Assembly: GCA_016213735.1 (NCBI GenBank) | Contig: JACQZU010000014.1 | Coordinates: 248,001-312,000, forward strand | Reading direction: 5' to 3' | DNA length: 64,000 bases | Origin: Acidobacteriota bacterium | GTDB taxonomy: Bacteria > Acidobacteriota > Holophagae > Holophagales > Holophagaceae | Made by a program: the position numbers and the translations under genes | In this document: positions 1 to 8,493 of the stretch, in pieces | Layout: each line of letters opens with the position of its first letter | Numbering within the stretch: the stretch's first letter is position 1 | Notes under the pieces: generated by a model | Database searches by the model: none | Seen by the model: the letters and a program-made list of their open reading frames with translations, nothing else | Told to the model about the DNA's origin: nothing

Positions 1-161
1 CCCCCGACCATCCTGACCGGCTGGCCTACACCAAGGCCCACGGTCTCTCGCGCCAGTTCTTCTTCCTGCGCGTGATCCTGGCCCTGGGGCTGGCTTCCGG
101 CCTCGCCTGGCTGCCCACCCGGAAGGTGGACGCTCCGGCCGGGGAGCCCGAGGAAGCCTGA
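1..161 (+). CDS. C-terminal end of an unidentified membrane protein (partial)
   Basis: Only the last 52 codons are present (frame starting at base 3, TGA at 159-161), so the protein cannot be named. The tail contains one hydrophobic helix (FFFLRVILALGLASGLAWL) followed by a short Pro/Ala/Glu-rich end. That is how the last transmembrane segment and tail of a membrane protein look. It ends 66 nt before the ferritin gene and shares its direction, but the ferritin gene has its own strong ribosome binding site. Confidence 0.5.
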   Translation, partial: PDHPDRLAYTKAHGLSRQFFFLRVILALGLASGLAWLPTRKVDAPAGEPEEA

Positions 162-227
162 GTCACCTGATTTCCTCGGACGGGACCCCCGGCTGGGCTT
201 AAACTGCGCATCCAGCCAGGAGGATCC

Positions 228-722
228 ATGATCAGCCGCACCATGCAGGACGCTCTCAACGCCCAGATCAACCTGGAGCAGGCCTCGGCCCAGCTCTACC
301 TCGCCATGAGCGCCCACTGCGAGGGTCGCAGCTTCCGTGGATTCGCCCACTGGCTGCGGGTGCAGGCCTCCGAAGAGACCGCCCACGCCCTCAAGCTGGT
401 GGACTTCCTCCTGGATCGAGGAGGAAAGCTGGAACTCCAGGCCATCATGGCTCCGCCCACGGAATTCGGGGGGGTCATCCAGGTCTTCGAGCAGACCCTG
501 GAGCACGAGAAGAAGATCACGGCCCGGATCAGCGCCCTCTTCGAATTGGCCCGCAGCGAGAAGGATCACGCCAGCGAGATCGCCCTGCAGTGGTACGTCA
601 CGGAACAGGTGGAGGAGGAGTCCAACGTGGGCCAGATCGTGGACCAGATGCACGCCGTGGGCGACCAGGGCGGGGCGATCTGGTACCTGGACTCCCGCAT
701 GGGCAAGCGTGGGAAAGGCTGA
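228..722 (+). CDS. ftnA: Ferritin (non-heme iron storage protein)
   Basis: A 164-residue four-helix-bundle ferritin, the usual length for bacterial FtnA. The first helix carries NLEQASAQLYLAMSAHCE and the second ASEETAHALKLVDFL, which hold the Glu and His ligands of the diiron ferroxidase centre. The fourth helix contains the QWYVTEQVEEE stretch typical of the family. No Met heme-ligand signature of bacterioferritin was noticed. The ATG has a good AGGAGG site 5-6 nt upstream. It should oxidise Fe(II) and store Fe(III) in the cytoplasm, and complements the Dps and rubrerythrin genes near 21-22 kb. No Fur box was recognised upstream. Confidence 0.95.
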   Translation: MISRTMQDALNAQINLEQASAQLYLAMSAHCEGRSFRGFAHWLRVQASEETAHALKLVDFLLDRGGKLELQAIMAPPTEFGGVIQVFEQTLEHEKKITARISALFELARSEKDHASEIALQWYVTEQVEEESNVGQIVDQMHAVGDQGGAIWYLDSRMGKRGKG

Positions 723-823
723 ACCTCCGCCACTCCTCCGAACCTCGCCTCGGGGCCGCCCTTGTCGCGCGCACCCGATCCGAGGCGGGGGCCCTTTCCG
801 GATGACCCGGAGGCCTCCGGGCC

Positions 824-3649
824 TCAAGCCTTCATGAGTTCCGCAGCGTAGGCGTCCAGGGCCTTGTAATAGGGTTCGATGCTGGGGATGAAGTGACGCT
901 CGCCCTTGGCGTGAGGGCCGATGCCGGTCTGGCCCCAGACCAGCCCCTGGCCCCGAGGGGCGAATCGGGCCGAGGTGCCGGCGGCCTTGCGGCCCAGGGG
1001 CGCGTCCTGGCCGTTGGCCTGGCGGATGGCACGGCGCAGGGCCAGCAGGTAGGGGTTGTCCGGGTCACAGGCGACGCCGGGCTCCCACGCGCTGGGAAGG
1101 AAATCCAGGCCCCGGGCGGCGGCGATGGCCTCCACCTCGTCCCGCAGCCCGCTCACGTCATCCTGGGGAATGGGGCGGACCTCCACGCCCAGGCACCCCC
1201 GGTCCGGGGTGATGTTGAAGACCCCGGGCGTTCCCACGTGCAGGTAGGCAAAACGGGCCAGGGAGGCCCATCCGTCCTCGCTTTTCAGCGTGAGGTGCCG
1301 GGGGAAGAGCGCCCGCAGATCCTCCCGGGCGCCCGCCAGGCGCTCCAGAATGTCCCCGCTGCCGCCCCCCAGGCCGGTGTGGCCCCGGGTGCCGTGGGCC
1401 ACCAGCTCGAAGCGGAGCACTCCGCGGTTCTGCACGCAGATTTCCCCCAGCAGCTCGGTGCCCTTTTCACCCGTGCGTTCGCCGGCGATGAAGATTCCGG
1501 GGGCGTAGCCGTCCCACTCCTCGGCCAGACGGGCGAGCACGTGGCCGGTGCCCATGGGCTCAAGCTCGCCGTTCTCCTCGTTGCCCACCAGCAGAAGGTT
1601 CACTGGAGGGAAGGGCGGGCCTTTGCGCAGCGTATCCTTCATCCACACCAGATAGGTGGAGACCACCGTCTTCATGTCTGCCGCGCCCCGGCCCCAGAGG
1701 TAGTCGCCTTCGAGCTTCGGCTCGAATTGGCTGTCGTCGGGCTCGGGTTCCACCACGTCGAAGTGGCCCGCCAGCATGACGGGGGCCCGCTCCTGGCCCG
1801 GGAAGTGGGCCAGCACGGCGGGGTAGGTGGCCCGGTCGAAGTAGCGCACCGGGATGCCGTGGTTGAGCAGGTAATCGAAGATGAAGGTGCCCGCGCGGTG
1901 GACCTCGGGGATCCGCTCGTCCGGGCAGGCCGTGACCGAGGGGATCCGGACCAGGGCCTGGCTGAGGGCCAGGACCTCGGAGGCCTTGTCGGGGTAGGCC
2001 GCCTCCAGCATCGCCTGGGGCCGGGGCCGGAAGCGCACGGGGGCCTGGGGATCGCTGTGCACCTCGTTCCGGGCCCGCTGGAGGAAATCCAGCAGTTTGC
2101 CCTCCTCCGGGCCCAGGGTGGCCAGGTGCTCGATGAGGGACTCCACGTCCTTGCGCACCGCCGCCTGGCGCTCCTGGGCCAGTTCCACCAGAACCTCGGT
2201 GGGCACGGTCTCCGCCCCCTTGAGGCGGGTCCGGAGGGTCTCCCGGAGGCGCTCGGCGGTGGAGGGGGCCCCCGCGGCCTGTTCCCGGAGGGGTTCCAGG
2301 TCCGTCCAGAGCTCCAGGGCCTCCGCCAAGGGTCGCAACTCCTCCAGGGTCCATCGCAGGAATTCCCGCATGGCGACGGGTTTGCCCGTGAAGGGGTTCT
2401 CGAGGGTGGCCCGCAGGCCCTCCCGGGCCGCCAGGTCCTCGTTCCGCCGGGCCCGGCCGATGTCCTCCGCGTCGTAGCGGAAGGCCCGGGCGAAGGCTGG
2501 ATCCCCGTAGAAGCGGAGCAGCAGGAGGTGCTTGAGGGTGAGGTTGGCCACCTCCAGCTCCAGGGAGTGCCCTGGATCGTCCGTGCGCACCTCCACGCGG
2601 GCCATGGGGAGGTCGATGCGGGCGAAGAGGTTCTGGCGCTCGATCTGGCCCGCCATCGCATCCACGTCCGGGGCCTGCCCCGCCGCAAAGAGGCCCTTGG
2701 CGTAGATCTCATGGAGCTGGTCGCTGGTGACCTGGATGAGGCGCTCCACGGGTTCCGCCTGGGACCGGGCCCTCACGGGAATCCAGTTGTTGTTCCCGAA
2801 GCGGACCCCCCTTCGGACGAGGTCGTAGGAGAGGCGGAGGTAGTCCTCGTAGCTCCGGTTCAGGTCCGGCACGTCCAGGCTGGTGGGGTTGGGGAAGGTG
2901 AGGTTTCGGACGGATTCATAGGGGGTGAGCCTGACCACGGGCTTCCCGTCCTCTTCCCCCGCCTGGAGGGGGGTGCTGGCGCTCGTGGCGATGAAGAGGG
3001 CGGCGAAGGCCCGCATGAGGCGCGTGCCCGTGACGTAGACCTGGCTCTTGTAGGCGTCCAGGTGGGTATCCCCGCGCTCCCCGGCGCTGAGGTGCATGAA
3101 GTCCCAGGCCAGCATGGGTTCGGGAAGGCTCAGGTTGCTGTGGGTTCCGGAGGTGGCCAGCTGGGTTCCATAGAGCTCCACGCAGCGCTCCAGGTAGCGG
3201 CGCTTGGCCAGGTGCCAGGAGTCGGGAATGCACCGGGGACCGATTTCGGGCAGGCGGAGGAGGTTTCCGTGCCAGTGGTAGAGCGGTTCACCGAAGTCGC
3301 GGCCCACCTTGTGGAGGGCGTTCACCAGCATGGCCTCCAGCAGCCGGCCTTCGTACACCGCCCCCTTGGGGGCGTAGTAGGGCCGGGTGACCCATTCGAT
3401 CATCCAGTGGAAGACCTCCAGCTGGTGGTACTCCTGGGTCCAGGGAGCAAGCACCTTCGTGCGCAGGTGGTCCACGAAGGACATGCGGTCCGGGCCCGTG
3501 CCCACGGTGAGCAGAGGCTGGAAGCCGGGATCCAGGAGGTTCCATTCCAGTTCCAACCCGCACAAGCCTCCGGAGAGCCGGGTCTCCTGCGCCGCGCGAC
3601 GGGCCAGCCGGTACTTCTCGACGAAGGAGTTCAGGTCGAACACGGGCAC
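824..3649 (-). CDS. Fusion of a glutamate-cysteine-ligase-like domain with an M20 metallopeptidase
   Basis: A 941-residue two-domain protein. Residues about 1-440 resemble the GCS2/glutamate-cysteine ligase fold: CGLELEWN at 30-37, SGTHSNLSLPE at 167-177 and a conserved VEVRTDDPGHSLE segment near 352. A helical linker covers about 440-545. Residues about 555-941 are a complete M20 (ArgE/DapE/CPG2) zinc peptidase: GHFDVV 628-633, GRGAADMK 653-660, the catalytic NEENGE 690-695 and a late ligand His near 919. The start is a GTG with a weak, close ribosome site. The gene lies 94 nt downstream of an aminotransferase on the same strand and probably shares its transcript. The natural reading is an enzyme that makes or breaks amide bonds of amino acids or small peptides. 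The substrate is unknown, and the ligase-like half could be an amidotransferase relative rather than a true GshA. Confidence 0.8.
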   Translation of the reverse strand: MPVFDLNSFVEKYRLARRAAQETRLSGGLCGLELEWNLLDPGFQPLLTVGTGPDRMSFVDHLRTKVLAPWTQEYHQLEVFHWMIEWVTRPYYAPKGAVYEGRLLEAMLVNALHKVGRDFGEPLYHWHGNLLRLPEIGPRCIPDSWHLAKRRYLERCVELYGTQLATSGTHSNLSLPEPMLAWDFMHLSAGERGDTHLDAYKSQVYVTGTRLMRAFAALFIATSASTPLQAGEEDGKPVVRLTPYESVRNLTFPNPTSLDVPDLNRSYEDYLRLSYDLVRRGVRFGNNNWIPVRARSQAEPVERLIQVTSDQLHEIYAKGLFAAGQAPDVDAMAGQIERQNLFARIDLPMARVEVRTDDPGHSLELEVANLTLKHLLLLRFYGDPAFARAFRYDAEDIGRARRNEDLAAREGLRATLENPFTGKPVAMREFLRWTLEELRPLAEALELWTDLEPLREQAAGAPSTAERLRETLRTRLKGAETVPTEVLVELAQERQAAVRKDVESLIEHLATLGPEEGKLLDFLQRARNEVHSDPQAPVRFRPRPQAMLEAAYPDKASEVLALSQALVRIPSVTACPDERIPEVHRAGTFIFDYLLNHGIPVRYFDRATYPAVLAHFPGQERAPVMLAGHFDVVEPEPDDSQFEPKLEGDYLWGRGAADMKTVVSTYLVWMKDTLRKGPPFPPVNLLLVGNEENGELEPMGTGHVLARLAEEWDGYAPGIFIAGERTGEKGTELLGEICVQNRGVLRFELVAHGTRGHTGLGGGSGDILERLAGAREDLRALFPRHLTLKSEDGWASLARFAYLHVGTPGVFNITPDRGCLGVEVRPIPQDDVSGLRDEVEAIAAARGLDFLPSAWEPGVACDPDNPYLLALRRAIRQANGQDAPLGRKAAGTSARFAPRGQGLVWGQTGIGPHAKGERHFIPSIEPYYKALDAYAAELMKA

Positions 3650-3743
3650 TCCGAAAAAATGATCACCCCCAGGACGGCGAGAGCGCCAAGAAGGCCATTG
3701 CCATTTTGACTTTCCTGGCTTCCCGGGCGTCCTGGGTCGCCAT

Positions 3744-5054
3744 TTATCCCTTCAAGGCCTTCAGGCCTTCCAGCAGCCGGGCGGCGGCCCCCTGGGTGCG
3801 CTCGAGGGGAGTGGCGTAGGAGAAGCGGATCCACTCGCCGCCGTAGGGGCTGAAGAAGGCTCCGGGCACCACGGCCAGGCCGTGCTCCTCGGCGAAGTGC
3901 TGGCCGAAGGGCTCGGAGTCGGCCCAGCCCTTGGCCCGGAGCCATTCCGCCACGCGGATGAAGGCGTAGTAACCCTGGCCCAGGATGTGGGTGAAGCCCT
4001 GCTCCTTCAGCCAGCCCCGCAGCCAGGCCCGGCTCTCGTTGCAGGGCCCCACGATGGGGGCCGCCGCCGCCTGGAAACCCTTTTCGTAGGCCGCCATGGC
4101 CACGGCCAGGCTGAAGAAGGAGGGCATCACCGAGTGGGAGGCCTGGGCCACGATGGTCTTCACCACCTCGGCGTCGGCCATCAGGTGGCAGTTCCGGATG
4201 TTGGAGCCGCCCAGGCTCTTGGTGATGCCGTCGAGCACCATGAGGCGTTTCCGCTCCTCGGGCGTGAAGGCCCGGAGCAGGGTGTTGAGGTCGTAGGGCT
4301 CCACGTCGCTGACGTGGTGGTACATCCAGTCGAAGAGCACGAAAGCCACGCCCGCCTCAAGGGCCACCCTGGCCAGGGCGATCTGCCGGTCCAGCGGGGA
4401 CGTGAGGCCGGTGGGATTGTCCGGGCTGGTGATGACCAGGCCCGCCACCTTGCGGCCGCTGCGGGCCGCCACCTCCACGCAGGCCCGGATGCCTTCCTCG
4501 GTGTAGGCCCAGCCTTCCTCCGCCCGGCCGGGCGCCCACATCACGTTGGCGCCCACACCGTAGGGGCCCCAGTTGTAGCTGATCCAGGGCACCCGGCTCA
4601 CCACGACGACGTCCCCCTGGCGGCCGTGGCCCAGGGCGAGCATCGCCTGATAGGCCTTCACGAGGCCGTCCCTGCCGCCCTGCGTGCCGAGAACATTGGC
4701 GGGGCCCCAGCCCAGGGAGGGGTCCAGGCGCCAGTACTGTTCGGCCACCGCCTTGCGGTAGGCCTCTGTTCCGAAAGGCATGTCGTAGGCCGTGCCCTTC
4801 TTTTTCTGGAGTTCGAAGGCGCGCTCCAACAGCTCCAGGGGCACGCCCGGCAGGGAGGCTCCTCCGTCGCCCTGGCTGGCGTCATACACGGGGCTGCCCG
4901 GCTGCTTCTCCTGGTACACCTTCAGGGACTTGTTGATGAGGAACATCCTGGAAGGCGGGATGGGCTCCAGATCCTTCAGATGGCCGCTGGCGGGGATCAG
5001 CTTCGCCTCGGGCACGGCATAGGCGGGGGTCTCGGGAGGAAGCAGGACGGTCAC
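3744..5054 (-). CDS. Class I/II PLP-dependent aminotransferase
   Basis: A 436-residue fold-type I aminotransferase. The substrate/PLP region has the SPDNPTG motif (ITSPDNPTGL), the Asp/Tyr pair is in VLFDWMYHH, and the Schiff-base Lys is in LDGITKSLGG. The C-terminal small domain ends WIRFSYATPLERTQGAA, with the Arg that usually binds the substrate carboxylate. Substrate cannot be deduced. The GTG start has GGAGG 6 nt upstream. A strong terminator-like hairpin with a T tract ends only about 16 nt before the start codon, so expression may depend on read-through or on a promoter overlapping it. The ligase-like/peptidase fusion follows 94 nt downstream, suggesting a shared amino-acid or peptide pathway. 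Confidence 0.88.
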   Translation of the reverse strand: MTVLLPPETPAYAVPEAKLIPASGHLKDLEPIPPSRMFLINKSLKVYQEKQPGSPVYDASQGDGGASLPGVPLELLERAFELQKKKGTAYDMPFGTEAYRKAVAEQYWRLDPSLGWGPANVLGTQGGRDGLVKAYQAMLALGHGRQGDVVVVSRVPWISYNWGPYGVGANVMWAPGRAEEGWAYTEEGIRACVEVAARSGRKVAGLVITSPDNPTGLTSPLDRQIALARVALEAGVAFVLFDWMYHHVSDVEPYDLNTLLRAFTPEERKRLMVLDGITKSLGGSNIRNCHLMADAEVVKTIVAQASHSVMPSFFSLAVAMAAYEKGFQAAAAPIVGPCNESRAWLRGWLKEQGFTHILGQGYYAFIRVAEWLRAKGWADSEPFGQHFAEEHGLAVVPGAFFSPYGGEWIRFSYATPLERTQGAAARLLEGLKALKG

Positions 5055-5070
5055 GGAAGCCTCCAGGTAT

Positions 5071-5099
5071 AAAAAAACGGCCCCTGCAGACGCGGGGGC
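5071..5099 (-). terminator. Intrinsic terminator or attenuator between aat and the aminotransferase gene
   Basis: On the minus strand the sequence forms GCCCC-C-GC, loop GTCT, GC-A-GGGGC (seven pairs with one C/A mismatch), followed by GTTTTTTT. It lies 89 nt after the aat stop and just before the aminotransferase GTG. It can end the aat transcript, or act as an attenuator for the gene downstream. Confidence 0.72.
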
Positions 5100-5187
5100 G
5101 AAGCGCTTTCAAGAAAGATACCACCCGGTTCCGCTTATGAATGAAGGAAAGAACTTAAGAATATTTTATGGTTCAAGCGCGCCGCAC

Positions 5188-5874
5188 TTATGTCGGCAGC
5201 CCCCAGGAGCCTCTCCGTGTCGGTTCCCGGAGGGCCTCCTGGAGATGGCCCAGGAAGGCGTCCCGGGTCAGGGTGCGGGCCCCCAGGCGGCTGAGGTGGG
5301 GGTTGACCAGCTGCCCGTCGATGAAGTGGAAGCCCCAGGCAAACACTGTCTCCGACAGGGCCGCGAAGGCCGCCTTGGAAGCCTCCCGCTCCCGGCTGAA
5401 CATGCTCTCCCCGAAGAAGGCGGCCCCGAGGGAGAGACCATAGAGACCCCCGGCCAAGCGGGATCCTGACCAGGCTTCGAAGCTGTGGGCGAACCCCAGG
5501 CGGTGCAGTTCCGTGTAGGCCTGGATCATCTCGGGGCCGATCCAGGTTCCGGGTTCGCCGTGCCGCCGGACCTGGGCACAGGCCTGGATCACCGATTCGA
5601 AGGCGCTGTCGACCCGGATCTGGAATCCTTTCGCGCGGAGGGCCCGCCGTAGGCGGCCCCCGGGCTGGAAATCTCCCGGGAGCCAAACAGCCCGTTCGGG
5701 GGGGCACCACCACATCACGGGATCCCCCTCGTTGAACCAGGGAAAGATCCCCGCGGCGTAGGCCTCCAGAAGGCGTCCCGGCGCGAGGTCTCCCCCCACG
5801 GCCAGGAGTCCCCCCGGATCTCCCGTTCTGGGATCGGGGAAGGGCGCGGTGCTGCGGAGAAAGAAGGCGGGCAC
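5188..5874 (-). CDS. aat: Leucyl/phenylalanyl-tRNA-protein transferase
   Basis: A 228-residue Aat, which transfers Leu or Phe from tRNA to N-terminal Arg/Lys of proteins and so marks them for ClpAP degradation through the N-degron pathway. Family hallmarks are visible: GLLAVGGDLAPGRLLEAYAAGIFPWF near the N-terminus, WWCPPERAV, RRHGEPGTWIGPEMIQAY and GGLYGLSLGAAFFGESMFS, then HFIDGQLVNPHLSRLGA near the end. Length is normal for the family. The start is GTG (GTG CCC GCC). The upstream AT-rich gap at 5935-6060 is a likely divergent promoter region shared with the HicB-like gene. Confidence 0.95.
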   Translation of the reverse strand: MPAFFLRSTAPFPDPRTGDPGGLLAVGGDLAPGRLLEAYAAGIFPWFNEGDPVMWWCPPERAVWLPGDFQPGGRLRRALRAKGFQIRVDSAFESVIQACAQVRRHGEPGTWIGPEMIQAYTELHRLGFAHSFEAWSGSRLAGGLYGLSLGAAFFGESMFSREREASKAAFAALSETVFAWGFHFIDGQLVNPHLSRLGARTLTRDAFLGHLQEALREPTRRGSWGLPT

Positions 5875-5934
5875 GGCTCGGGACGCTCCAGTGAGTCCCG
5901 ATTTTCACCCGGGAGGAGCGGGAGCGCTCCTTGG

Positions 5935-6060
5935 AGGATGTAAAAAAAGAATACACTTGCCTCAAGAATGGTCCCGGAAGGACATCGAAAATTTTTAAGT
6001 TTGTTGTTTTTCAATATTTAAATTCTTGGAAAATTTCTTTTCCGCGCCATCACCTTTTCT
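5935..6060. promoter_or_regulatory. AT-rich divergent promoter region between aat and the HicB-like gene
   Basis: About 125 bp that are strikingly AT-rich against the surroundings, with runs such as TCGAAAATTTTTAAGTTTG near 5985 and CAATATTTAAATTC near 6011. It separates two divergent genes, so at least one promoter must lie here. No single -35/-10 pair could be chosen with confidence. The TCGAAAATTTT stretch resembles the module seen near 53.3 and 60.9 kb, though without its TAGAWT half. Confidence 0.45.
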
Positions 6061-6099
6061 CAATGACCGCGGGGCCCCCGCCTTCACGGAGAGTTGTGA

Positions 6100-6387
6100 G
6101 TGCCGAGCTATCTGGCCATGATCCGAAACCTTGACGGAGGGAAGTTCTCCGTGGAATACCCGGACCTTCCAGGCTGCACGGGGTTGGCGCAGAACTTTCC
6201 GGAGGCCAGGCGGGTCGCGGGTTCCCTTCTGGAAGAGCACATCCGAGGACTGCTGGCCCAGGGAATGGAACTGCCCGCCCCCCGTTCCTGGAAGGAACTC
6301 CAGGAAGCTGGCCTCGAGGAGGGTGGATTCCCAACCCTCATTCCCCTCCCCGGTCTCGGAGGGAACTACCGGGGGCTGCGTTCCTGA
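6100..6387 (+). CDS. HicB-like protein (orphan antitoxin-type)
   Basis: A 95-residue protein matching the HicB antitoxin N-terminal fold: the YLAMIRNLDGGKFSVEYPDLPG strand-turn-strand followed by a helix with EARRVAGSLLEEHIRGLL and the typical LPAPRS tail. In HicAB systems the antitoxin blocks the HicA mRNA interferase. No HicA-like ORF (about 60-80 residues with the dsRBD-like fold) was found on either side, and there is no room for one before the convergent SpoIID gene 6 nt away. It lacks an obvious C-terminal ribbon-helix-helix or HTH DNA-binding domain. It starts at GTG behind GGAGAG. Probably a solitary HicB-fold protein of unknown role. Confidence 0.75.
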   Translation: MPSYLAMIRNLDGGKFSVEYPDLPGCTGLAQNFPEARRVAGSLLEEHIRGLLAQGMELPAPRSWKELQEAGLEEGGFPTLIPLPGLGGNYRGLRS

Positions 6388-6393
6388 GGGAGG

Positions 6394-8493
6394 TCAGGGG
6401 GCGATGGAGCTCAGCTCGATCCCCGTGTAGTAGTGCTTGAGGATGCGGTCGAAGGTCCAGCCCTCCAGGGCGAAACCATAGGCACCGGTCTGGTCCATGC
6501 CCACGCCGTGCCCCCAGCCGCGTCCGTAGAAGATCCAGCGTCGCTCGGCGCCCCTGCCCACCGTGATCGTGCGGAACACGTTGTCCTTGAGGCCCAGGAC
6601 CCCTCGGATGCGCATTCCCGTGAAGACGTGGGCGTGGTTGGCATCGTCGCGGACGGTCAGCTTGAGCACGCGGCCTTCTGCGTTGTGCTCCAGGTCCAGG
6701 CTGCGCACGCTGTGGATGCCGGCGCGGTTCCGGAGGCGGTCCAGGAGATCCTGCTCCTTCAGCTCGACGCGCCAGTGGGACGTCGGGTTGTAGCGGTCCA
6801 TGCTGGCTCCGTCCGGATCCAGGCGGCGGATCAGGACGGGGGATGGACCCTTGGTGGCCCACCACTTCACCTTGTCCCCGACCTGGGCCGCGCATCGGGA
6901 AACCAGGCGGAGGTGCCCCCCGGGCGCCTCTTCCGCGAGGAGGACGGGTTCCGCCAGCAGCAAGGGCTCCGGCCCCTTTCCGCGAGGCCGCACCTGGCCC
7001 TCCGCCAGAAGGGTTCCCTCGGAGAATTCAATCGGTTCCAGCTCCAGCCACATGCGCGCGAGGGACTGCAGGACCTGGCGGAAGGTGGGGGGCGAGGCGA
7101 AGGAGGCGGGAGGCGCGATCCCCCGACGAACGAGGAAGGCCATCAGGGCGGGATCCTCACCCGGAGGCAGGGCCCCTCCAAGGAAGTAGATGCCATCCTG
7201 GGGACGCTCCTGGCCCTGCACCAGTCCGTCGAGGCCCAGGCTCCGGGCCATCCAACCGAACAGGGTTCCGGATTCCACTCCAGGGGCCGCGGGGGTGGGC
7301 CGGCCCAGACGCTCGGCCAGACGGGCCAGAACGGGCCTCAGGACCGAAGCCCGGGCCGGGCGGTCCAGCGCCTCGGGTCCCAGGAGGGTCTGGGGCAGGG
7401 CCCCGGACGCGAAGAGCTTCAGGAGCTCCCAGCTCACGGAGCCGTTTCCCGCCGGGGCGGGGAGGCCCGTGAAGGGGATGGTCCTCGGCTGGGGGAGGTA
7501 GCTGCTCACCCCCTTGAGGTAGCCCTGGTCTCCCCCGAACACGAATCGGTTGTCCACCGTGGCTCCCCCGGCGGAAGCCATGAAGAGGGCCTGGATGGGG
7601 CGACCCTGGAAGGTGGCGATGAGGCCGGCGGTCTCCTGGATGGCGCGATCCGTCATCGGCTGCTCCCCGTCCCTCCCGCCGTAGACCTGGTCCGCCACCG
7701 TGTCCAGGAGGTCGAAGCCCTCGGCGGCGCGCTTTCCACGGTTGGCGAAAGCGTAGGTGCGGGCCGCCACCGCCTGAGCCTTGAGGGCCTCCAGGGCGGG
7801 GTATTCATGGGCTCCCATCTCCCGGGGCACCACGCCCCGCAGGTAGGTCTCAAGGTCCAGGGTGTTCACCACGGTGAGGCGGCCCTGGGGGTTGGGGAAG
7901 ATCTCCACCCGTCCCCGGTAGCGGCCCTTCCCCACGAGGGTCGTGAGCTCGCCCAGGGGCTGGAACGCGACCCCGTCGTTGGGCAGGGCGTGCCGTTCGT
8001 AGCGTTCCGTGACCGCGTAGAGCGCGCGGCCCCTCCGAGGTTTCCCTCGGCGCAGCTCGCTGGCCACCCAGAGCTCTTCGAAGCCCAGGGCCTGAAGTTT
8101 CGCCAGCAGGGGCTCGGCCTCGCCCGCCTTCTCGAAACGGCCGCTGAGGACGCGCCAGGTGTCCCCGTCCGCCACCCGGACCCGGTCGGGCTGCTCCCCG
8201 GTCTCCCGGAGCTTCCCCATGAGCGCGTCCGCCTGGGCCAGGGGAAGGGGCGGACCCACCTGGACCCGGTACTCCTCGGTGGGGTCCGACTCCCCTCGGC
8301 CGTCCCACCAGATGCGCAGCTTCTCTCCGGCCGCCACCTTGAGCAGGGGCCGCCCTTTCCGGGAACGCACCTCCCCACCGCCTTCCAAGCTCACCTGCCA
8401 CTCCACGGCCTGGGTGTCGAGTCCGATGCGGACGGGGACCTGGGCCGCCAGGGGGGCCAGCAGGCACAGGAGCGAGGCCAGGCGAAGATTCAT
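6394..8493 (-). CDS. Secreted SpoIID/LytB-domain protein with a SPOR-like segment
   Basis: A 699-residue exported protein. A signal peptide is seen at 1-18 (MNLRLASLLCLLAPLAAQ). A SPOR-like module (QADALMGKLRETGEQPDRVRV through LLAKLQALGFEELWV) sits near residues 90-170. The SpoIID domain follows, with NTLDLETYLRGVVPREMG, ALKAQAVAARTYAF and FMASAGGATVDN, and closes with GRGWGHGVGMDQTGAYG near the C-terminus. A long insertion splits the SpoIID half. SpoIID-family enzymes are lytic transglycosylases acting on stem-peptide-free (denuded) glycan strands, and SPOR domains bind that same glycan, so this is probably a cell-wall enzyme. The start overlaps the upstream beta-lactamase-fold gene by ATGA. 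Confidence 0.85.
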   Translation of the reverse strand: MNLRLASLLCLLAPLAAQVPVRIGLDTQAVEWQVSLEGGGEVRSRKGRPLLKVAAGEKLRIWWDGRGESDPTEEYRVQVGPPLPLAQADALMGKLRETGEQPDRVRVADGDTWRVLSGRFEKAGEAEPLLAKLQALGFEELWVASELRRGKPRRGRALYAVTERYERHALPNDGVAFQPLGELTTLVGKGRYRGRVEIFPNPQGRLTVVNTLDLETYLRGVVPREMGAHEYPALEALKAQAVAARTYAFANRGKRAAEGFDLLDTVADQVYGGRDGEQPMTDRAIQETAGLIATFQGRPIQALFMASAGGATVDNRFVFGGDQGYLKGVSSYLPQPRTIPFTGLPAPAGNGSVSWELLKLFASGALPQTLLGPEALDRPARASVLRPVLARLAERLGRPTPAAPGVESGTLFGWMARSLGLDGLVQGQERPQDGIYFLGGALPPGEDPALMAFLVRRGIAPPASFASPPTFRQVLQSLARMWLELEPIEFSEGTLLAEGQVRPRGKGPEPLLLAEPVLLAEEAPGGHLRLVSRCAAQVGDKVKWWATKGPSPVLIRRLDPDGASMDRYNPTSHWRVELKEQDLLDRLRNRAGIHSVRSLDLEHNAEGRVLKLTVRDDANHAHVFTGMRIRGVLGLKDNVFRTITVGRGAERRWIFYGRGWGHGVGMDQTGAYGFALEGWTFDRILKHYYTGIELSSIAP

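Noticed and set aside
893-3709. A plus-strand ORF of 938 codons opposite the ligase-peptidase fusion gene
   Set aside because: It is the antisense frame of a gene with clear motifs on the minus strand. Long antisense frames are normal at this GC content, and its sequence has low-complexity Gly/Ala/Arg/Val runs and no domain.
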